Part shown: positions 20,301 through 23,962 of the stretch, piece after piece
Layout: every line of letters begins with the position of its first letter
Numbering within the stretch: position 1 is the first letter of the stretch
Assembly: GCA_005223375.1 (NCBI GenBank)
Contig: RXOD01004333.1
Location: 1 to 23,962, forward strand
Direction: 5' to 3'
Length of the DNA stretch: 23,962 nucleotides
From: Amoebophrya sp. AT5.2
Lineage: Eukaryota; Sar; Dinophyceae; Syndiniales; Amoebophryaceae
Position numbers and translations under genes: made by a program
Notes under the pieces: generated by a model
Databases searched by the model: none
Seen by the model: the letters and a program-made list of their open reading frames with translations, nothing else
What the model was told of the DNA's origin: nothing

Positions 20301-20737
20301 GGGGGCAGAAGACCATGATCCGTCCCTGCGGCATCATGGTCATGATCACACGAATACGAACTGCTAGCGCTGGAGGCAGACGATGCTCTGGACAAGGATC
20401 TCACCGCACGCGGTGCACCAGTCCCTCCAATCGAAGTGGTCTTCGTCGTCCCGCCAACTACATCTTCATCTACTCTTTCAACATCTACATTCACCTCCAT
20501 CTCATCTTCCAGGAGCTCGTCTCCGCTCGCGTCAATGTCATCCACATCACGGTACCAAGCAATGCCGTAGCCGTCCCCGTTCAGTGTCGATTGCTGGTAA
20601 GAGAGCCCCGGGATTCCGACCGGGTGCTGGCGCTCCTGCGCGGCGTAGCTTTGCCGGATCAAACTCATCCGCGGCTTGGTAAGAATGTCCGCCACCAGAA
20701 TCGGCTCGTTGGAAAACATCGCCGCGAAACGACACAT
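14309..20737 (-). CDS. DUG3: Giant Dug3-type class II glutamine amidotransferase fused to WD40 repeats and a DTW-like C-terminal region
   Basis: One frame of 2142 codons. The start is ATG 20737, because class II amidotransferases need Cys2 exposed as the N-terminal nucleophile; upstream in-frame sequence has only TTG. The amidotransferase domain follows Dug3: MCRFAAMFSN, NGDGYGIAWY (53-62), a Ser-rich insert (63-320), CVFTSLKPAWNDRNLSRLAE, FAHIRA (348-353), CHPF, FMHNG (375-379), PSLLNFVVSDG, and ASEPLSADRHDW near 554-564. WD40-like blades follow: LAGCLDGSVRVVDL (about 845-858), LSSSKVDLRVWDLH (about 895-908), then about 1246-1276, 1565-1582, 1616-1640 and 1675-1698, separated by disordered inserts. 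Residues about 1780-2020 contain LVVDDGTWQEW and PGLFMLQAKGIEELLEGLARL, resembling a DTW domain. In yeast Dug3 works with Dug2 (WD40 plus M20 peptidase) in cytosolic glutathione degradation. No M20 peptidase is visible here. The amidotransferase call is firm, the fusion is seen directly, and the DTW call is tentative. Confidence 0.88.
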   Translation of the reverse strand: MCRFAAMFSNEPILVADILTKPRMSLIRQSYAAQERQHPVGIPGLSYQQSTLNGDGYGIAWYRDVDDIDASGDELLEDEMEVNVDVERVDEDVVGGTTKTTSIGGTGAPRAVRSLSRASSASSASSSYSCDHDHDAAGTDHGLLPPGIALSADLGLRRVQEKLLKFQRIKHAASRGREAQGREKNAAAYFGQPPAPSATSSTSASSIERAITPEDGAGAADALEGSGKQGQSATVTVSTTASAAYLGAGSSSSASSSKGQLQSQSPQQKRQLQGTINAESHPHHESTTPASSTTRTAATSVTSSSAPVVSSRSQPTTKKPCVFTSLKPAWNDRNLSRLAEQVSSKCVFAHIRAAGPGSPVSDDACHPFEARGLLFMHNGMLADFEKHTRTLLGMLSEEGFRVALEHNCIDSAVAFGLYLTMLEELQEVEVTASSSTAAITHAYSADTLAAALKKTIDVLNRLGGPKEPSLLNFVVSDGKCILATRAGVGGDGASLYVCTGSNWVQEKLKKQCPNKPKARQQRLVEKQWKTSLGENTEDFAMENFEARPSVVIIASEPLSADRHDWVPVPPRTMVVVTTDRVCAAGRAGAGGGGDDANFQNKKKVVIESVLYLPLDKSCKDISGGAARGGEQVKKTADEQCDCVSVMQSTRAKRKQQRRNNNSAAAPAAEAPGGPRPRCQQELLPQPGDHDFLVGKPLRTTFELPNLELGMKTLRELLVDWFQNYCREKKFSTTRTTCSDEQSLSVTLPPPTVTFDQPREVFEYLNKHLERKTETDSADGSIQNLARAAEQEDVDVERGDESQSQTAKHEQHSASSFCRPHTQLLHDIFLDAGARNCVIWRERYLLAGCLDGSVRVVDLATIDGTQQTTKQSATTILGHNAAAVLALRIFRDRYLLSSSKVDLRVWDLHAALLAVEQSGISLATTSCTDHVHGPGPASSSTGTGGGAAVSFLSRTSSTPAGGGTTATAPPAPHRDVGRMKRTSSKVVEKNQNVACLVCFRFQPMQGQLLTVGRCDEGGREEGKFRVILGFSSCNLYELSIDLDCIRKQTSGRSHTIRFVTLSCDTTVREKYPLWKESFADVGAARTSPLLSKDRRLKALDCGRSVGGAGEELHNSDTVATLSTTTGGGDTTIGVDQGTAAARNGHCRYSKPPLEDIYSSLAGGPGADYRIPETYCSDPEPVTQLTGTASPRAVVVPQLLNASRSIMIARSPTTPVGSAGTPRNKSGRTSAMPKECQSLQFITQHRSCVYQVSYLPRNRMAVSVGGDGVLQVHYVSDQSAAGSPAAVRDQRQGGDGPIYCAAVCVNFEVRKTTSSSRLAAANGGQIVVGPGGKRVADSKDLPVGVPAAGDSGNSAGLKMTSTSQNTKRRFSYDGIYDVEQKDDHDEQSYTTLEHLSSYGTSRVHRHALENQNCAGAGGDEDVVDELPPLPQAISGDSFIHNGNSSPIPRDLSGVNPPSRPMNVGLQQLQQDLEARFSAAPEDEENSFPRSPPDFRLNVLEEDGLLSSGITEPEAAGRAEVENKDGRSTATTAHEHQPEVAPVVASPPHAIAKGRAGGLCAGASQEDFFVTGDESGKIKLWRVRNGELAFLKELPNNYVGLGAQASSSSRSTYDSRVLSLCLLRENLLIAGRGDGAVDLYDLYRCKLVERKYIGGSLFATSALSLPQQMTGQTPCQCIRRINEDRFCCVSNFGVLLFEVLGEGAKTSLQPTISSRKAAAMVPTAADGPDARLAQHLRGEMQNLSRGRAGRAPHHSEGDGVDAALETTTQVEELPEPSSRGPNVKIRFLHVRTTFEERIGDREQDHEATEISNSFRTDLMYDDKAAFLSSVAETLRRRSGKKIIILSSSPAGLKFVIGGTVSASGGDRPLHDRRRILLHTNCASPIDELLEMLASFSLSDSEQRKDDTAVEVTLVVDDGTWQEWGAPDADEHNVDRSGTAFPANAEDLDHQNFFTRLIYFAPNVDDEEVANATWTGRKLMMETSGGGPGLFMLQAKGIEELLEGLARLSGVAKVLSVHDSRALVMLVRSCECDRDKLEQEGLLTARPVKLPGLLQDNWSGQQEHPPYSCSGGAGADTDTSRHIRDGTAKESEKCLTLSVPLAAIRDYARVRGLLRTIRDAVGGGGARASIKAFSSVAEVRAALLET
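19778..20551 (-). other. About 258-codon low-complexity insertion inside the amidotransferase domain
   Basis: In yeast Dug3 the strand matching NGDGYGIAWY is followed within a few residues by the segment matching CVFTSLKPAWN. Here the two are separated by about 258 residues rich in Ser, Thr, Ala, Asp and Glu, with short homopolymer runs. The reading frame is kept through the whole insert, so splicing is not required. It is probably a long disordered surface loop, though an in-frame intron cannot be excluded. Confidence 0.7.
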
Positions 20738-22128
20738 CTTGCCTTTGTATTTGTGCAAACAGAGTAAGGGTTTTTTAACTTTGGAATTCGAATTTGGTTC
20801 TGAAGCCGACACAGTCACAGAGCGAAATGACAATGAGTATCACATGTAGCTACACATTAAGTAGCAAGAAGGCGGGAGCACCGGCACCTAGGTTTAGGTC
20901 GACCACAAGCAGAATGGATGCAGATGCACTACCAGAACCTAAAGCAGAACCAGTAGCACTAGCTGCTGCTGCAGTAGCAGTATGTTTGTACAGTACTAGA
21001 AAAGATGCAGATCGTCCATTCCTAGGTTGTCGGTGGTATCTTCATCAAATTGCAGAACACACTTCTCTGTCTCTGTAAAAAGTAGCATAGGCATCGACAT
21101 CGAGCAGCTCGAGTTGTTGAGAGGACCTGGAAAATGCGCATGAGGTAGCGTTGCTTGACGATCAAGTACAAGTACTACCACTACCTAGGGCGTTCGTTGC
21201 ATTTTTTCCAAATTTCAAGCTCACCCCGCCTAGCCGAGCAATAGCGGCCTCCGCATCTTCGCGTGTGCTGGTGGACTTGGTTCTTCTACACTCCGGGAAA
21301 CAAACGCACAGCCTCTTTTTTTTTCATGTCTGGAATTGGAATAGGGATGATCGATTGGGATAGAGGCAGGGCGGGGGCGCCGATACAAAAAACGTCGACC
21401 TGCTCTCTCTACTGGTGCCAAAACCGTCTAAGTATTTGGATTCGGCTTGATGATAAGATCGTTTTCATTTCATCGTTCTTGCCTTTCCTCTTCGCAGGTC
21501 AGGATCATCTCGTCACACGAATTCGCACGGATCCAGTCATCAATTATGCAGTCGCAGCGGCAGCCAGTGCTGGATTACAAAACAAGAATGACATCGAGCG
21601 CGACCACCGATTCAAGCGATTCGATTTCAACTTGTGCGTGGTTTGTCTCCGCGATCGCGATGCTTGGACGCCTATCTTCGTCTTCCACTTCAAAGGAAGC
21701 CGCACAGTTTTGAACAAGGATATTCGAACGCGTACGCGAACGCGTCGGGTTCGGCCCTAGGAGGCCAGCAGATGAAATTCAATATAATATATGTTCTATA
21801 ACACAAATTAAGTATGAATTTGTATGAATGATTCAAAGCCTGTTCGAGTGCACGCCTGTTGCTGTTCGGAATATGATTCAAAGCTTGTCCTTGATGTTAG
21901 ATTCAAAAATATTACCTGTGCCGAAAATGATGAGCGTGGCCAGCCCACGCACACAACAAGGATGAGCTCGTCTCGGTAGAGAACGAGAAGGGCGACCACG
22001 GATGATGTAAGTGCGCGCGCGCTTTGTTGGTTCGTTTATTGAGTCCTCCCGTGAATATGATAAGTACATGATTTACACATGCATAGTGCAAATAAAGATT
22101 GATCGGCTACGGCTGTCGGCAGTGAATG
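20738..22128. other. Intergenic spacer upstream of the Dug3-WD40 gene
   Basis: This 1.39 kb stretch holds the 5' flank of the amidotransferase gene and the 3' flank of the DUF3883 gene. Plus-strand frames such as 20827-21078 (84 codons from ATG) and 21263-21760 (no ATG at the start) were judged not convincing. Small repeats are present: TGATTCAAAGC twice (about 21829 and 21874) and CGAACGCGT twice (21725-21733 and 21737-21745). CCTAGG words occur at about 20888 and 21184. No promoter or polyadenylation signal could be placed. Confidence 0.5.
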
Positions 22129-23962
22129 TCACACCACCAGCCACAGGGTGCCTTCTCCGGTCCGGTGCAGATCCTCTAGTGGCGTCTTCACGAGGCGAAT
22201 CGAGTGGACCTCGGCGCCAACGTCTTCCACCCTGGCGAACCAGTATTTCGGCCCAAGCTTCCACGCCGTCGCGACCTCTAATGGCGATACTTCGAATGCG
22301 TCTTTCCTGGCTTTGATGGAAGACTTCACCTCCACGAAAGCCTCGATTTGCAGCTGCGCGGGTGGTCCGTCCCCGTTCATTCCTTCTTCTTGATGCTGGC
22401 GCAGTAACTCGTCGAGAATGGACTCCTCCCCGAAGACAGTACCACTTTTGCGTCCGGGATAGTTGCCCGGCGTTCGCTTGTTCTTCTCCCCGCCGAGCGA
22501 CCGCTTGTACTTCTCCACAAGCGTCGCGATTCTTTTTGAAGACGAGGATCCTGATCCCTTTATTGCTCCCCCCGCGCCGGCTGCAGCTCCCCCTGGTAGT
22601 TGTATCTCCATGGTTTCTCTGCTCAGGATGAGATCGAAGGGCAGTCTGGATTCCCCGTCTTCGTTCACCCAGTGCACTACGTAGTTCTGCTGTCGGAAGA
22701 AGTTCACCGCCTGAGCCTCGCCAATGCGACCGATCTGCTCCATGAGGAAGTTCAGGTGCAGCGACTTGGTCGCGAACCCCGCCTCCGGCTGCGAAATGGC
22801 GAGCAGGTACTCGAGGGAGTGCTCGTCCGTGGTCGGGAGGTTCTTTGCGATCGTCGTGGCGGAGGTCGTGGTGTTGGGCAGCTCGTTTTTTGGGTTTGGT
22901 GCTGAAGCGTCCGTCTCGTCCGCGCAATTATCCTCGCCGGATAATTGCGCAACGCCGTCGCCGAGATCCACTTCCACGCCCACCTGCCGCCCACTGCTCT
23001 GCTCCTGCTGCACGAGCTGGCTGGAAAACTGGAGGAGCCGCGATAACTTCTGCTCGATGGACCGCGCCACGGCGTCCGGATCGGCCAGCGAGTTGGTCGT
23101 CTCCATCAGGTTGCGGAGCGCCGCGAGCCGCTGCGCGTGGCTTCGCGGAGAAGCGGGAACCGGGACCCCGTTGCCCGACGAGTTGGCATTCATCCCGTCG
23201 GAGTGGGACAGAGGACCACCCGTAGAAGCCGCGCCCGAAGGCCAAGTTGATGCACCTCCAGGAGGCGCGCCGGCGGAAGTTGAGGTTGTAGTACCCGCAC
23301 CGTTTACATGTGGATTTGGAGGTTCTGAAGAGATATCTTCTGGGGCTTTTGGCACAACTGCTGTTCCGAACTCGCCATTGCAGCCGCCTGCTTCCGCCAC
23401 AAGACCATCTGATTTCGCATACATGCGCTTGGCTCGTTCGAGAAGCCGTCGCGCCTGCGCGAAAAGCACATTGTCTTCGTCAAGCAGAGCGCGGCCGCGT
23501 TCTTGTTGAGCTAGGTTACCATCACCATCAGCGTCCGCGACATCGGTTTCGGTCGTGTGAGGGGCAGCGCCAGCGGCAGGCACAGTTACATGTTTCACCT
23601 CTGGCGCGAGACCAGGCGGCGCGGCAGGGCGCTTCGGATTCGACGCCGCTTCTCCGAGGACCTTCCGAGTTTCACCAGGTTCTCGTGCCGCTTGCGAGGA
23701 ATCCTGCACCTGTTCTTCGTGGATGACGACAAGTCTCTGTCCGTCCTGCAAATCGACCGGTCTTTTCGTGAACTGACTTGTTGCCGCGTCAGGGTTGGCG
23801 ACGATGAAAACGTCCCGTCCCCCGCTTTCATCCGTGTGCTCGCCGCCGACGCGGCCAGCGCCAGCGCTGGCGGCGGCATTACCTCCCGTCGCAGTCTCAG
23901 CCGCGAGTTTGAATGGCAGCTCTCCTGGCGGAAGAGTTGGGTCTCTCTGCGCAGTATCGGCT
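22129..23962 (-). CDS. Protein ending in a DUF3883 (NO VEIN-like) PD-(D/E)XK-fold domain; N-terminus beyond the window
   Basis: The frame is open from the right edge to TGA at 22129-22131, about 610 codons, and no start is seen. The first ~400 residues are low-complexity with helical stretches (for example LFAQARRLLERAKRMYAK). The last ~210 residues match DUF3883, best known from the C-terminus of plant NO VEIN and from bacterial restriction-like proteins. They read IGRIGEAQAVNFF (near 22720), HWVNEDGESRLPFDL (22628-22675), AFVEVKSSIKARKDAF (near 22310-22345), then KYWFARVEDV and a final hydrophobic strand LWLVV. The Asp of PFDL and the E-x-K of VEVKS are in place for a PD-(D/E)XK active site. 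About 70-95 extra Ser/Lys/Gly-rich residues sit between these motifs. Function is not known; a nucleic-acid role is inferred from the fold family only. Confidence 0.8.
   Translation of the reverse strand, partial: ADTAQRDPTLPPGELPFKLAAETATGGNAAASAGAGRVGGEHTDESGGRDVFIVANPDAATSQFTKRPVDLQDGQRLVVIHEEQVQDSSQAAREPGETRKVLGEAASNPKRPAAPPGLAPEVKHVTVPAAGAAPHTTETDVADADGDGNLAQQERGRALLDEDNVLFAQARRLLERAKRMYAKSDGLVAEAGGCNGEFGTAVVPKAPEDISSEPPNPHVNGAGTTTSTSAGAPPGGASTWPSGAASTGGPLSHSDGMNANSSGNGVPVPASPRSHAQRLAALRNLMETTNSLADPDAVARSIEQKLSRLLQFSSQLVQQEQSSGRQVGVEVDLGDGVAQLSGEDNCADETDASAPNPKNELPNTTTSATTIAKNLPTTDEHSLEYLLAISQPEAGFATKSLHLNFLMEQIGRIGEAQAVNFFRQQNYVVHWVNEDGESRLPFDLILSRETMEIQLPGGAAAGAGGAIKGSGSSSSKRIATLVEKYKRSLGGEKNKRTPGNYPGRKSGTVFGEESILDELLRQHQEEGMNGDGPPAQLQIEAFVEVKSSIKARKDAFEVSPLEVATAWKLGPKYWFARVEDVGAEVHSIRLVKTPLEDLHRTGEGTLWLVV

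Noticed and set aside
20738..20833. N-terminal extension of the amidotransferase by 32 codons
   Set aside because: Only a TTG is available there, and an extension would bury the catalytic Cys2 that must be N-terminal.
20827..21078. Plus-strand 84-codon frame upstream of the amidotransferase gene
   Set aside because: It is short and Ala/Ser-rich with no motif, and lies in promoter-type sequence. It does not stand out from chance frames.
21263..21760. Plus-strand frame of 165 codons
   Set aside because: It has no ATG at its start, mixed composition and no recognisable features.
22073..22927. Minus-strand 284-codon frame overlapping the DUF3883 gene
   Set aside because: It is an out-of-frame Arg-rich shadow. 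The other frame carries the conserved GRIGE, LPFDL and VEVKS motifs.
1..23962. tRNA, rRNA, CRISPR array or prokaryotic mobile element
   Set aside because: I looked for tRNA T-loop motifs, regularly spaced long repeats and transposase motifs, and found none that hold up.

Overview
The window reads as nuclear DNA of a protist. It carries a PARN-type deadenylase (a eukaryote-only family), a 2142-codon Dug3/WD40 protein, a coiled-coil gene whose frame only makes sense with spliceosomal GT-AG introns, and long proteins rich in Ser, Glu and Ala homopolymers. Nothing suggests bacterial operons: there are no Shine-Dalgarno spacings, and intergenic gaps are 0.9-1.4 kb. All six supported genes lie on the minus strand, coding frames are very long, introns are few, and the introns carry inverted-repeat arms. 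This combination resembles dinoflagellate-lineage alveolates, possibly a compact parasitic Syndiniales such as Amoebophrya. The organism call is inference only. TGA and TAG both act as stops, so the genetic code looks standard.

Layout from left to right, all genes on the minus strand: (1) 1-1234, the N-terminal part of a PARN/CAF1-family poly(A) ribonuclease with a basic, mitochondrial-presequence-like leader; it runs off the left edge. (2) 1235-2317, a spacer with a degenerate ~90 bp direct repeat. (3) 2318-5773, a 1151-codon unrecognised protein with an N-terminal signal or anchor segment and charged helical regions; its last codons may be an unspliced intron. (4) 6776-8612, a three-exon coiled-coil protein. 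(5) 9478-13293, a 1271-codon protein with a degenerate beta-propeller (possible TAF1C/Rrn6-like Pol I factor), a basic nuclear-localisation-like stretch and an RxPS-repeat tail. (6) 14309-20737, a giant Dug3-type glutamine amidotransferase fused to WD40 repeats and a C-terminal region resembling a DTW domain. (7) 22129-23962, a protein ending in a DUF3883/NO VEIN-like PD-(D/E)XK nuclease-fold domain; it runs off the right edge.

The most interesting item is gene 6. In yeast, the glutathione-degrading DUG complex is built from Dug3 (class II amidotransferase) and Dug2 (WD40 plus M20 peptidase). Here the amidotransferase and a propeller sit in one chain without a visible peptidase, and the chain ends in a region with a DGTW motif. 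The second notable item is a pair of near-identical intron 3' ends. One is in the verified intron 7694-7867. The other is at 2180-2217, just beyond the apparent stop of gene 3. The pair suggests an introner-like element family and a probable mis-read 3' end.
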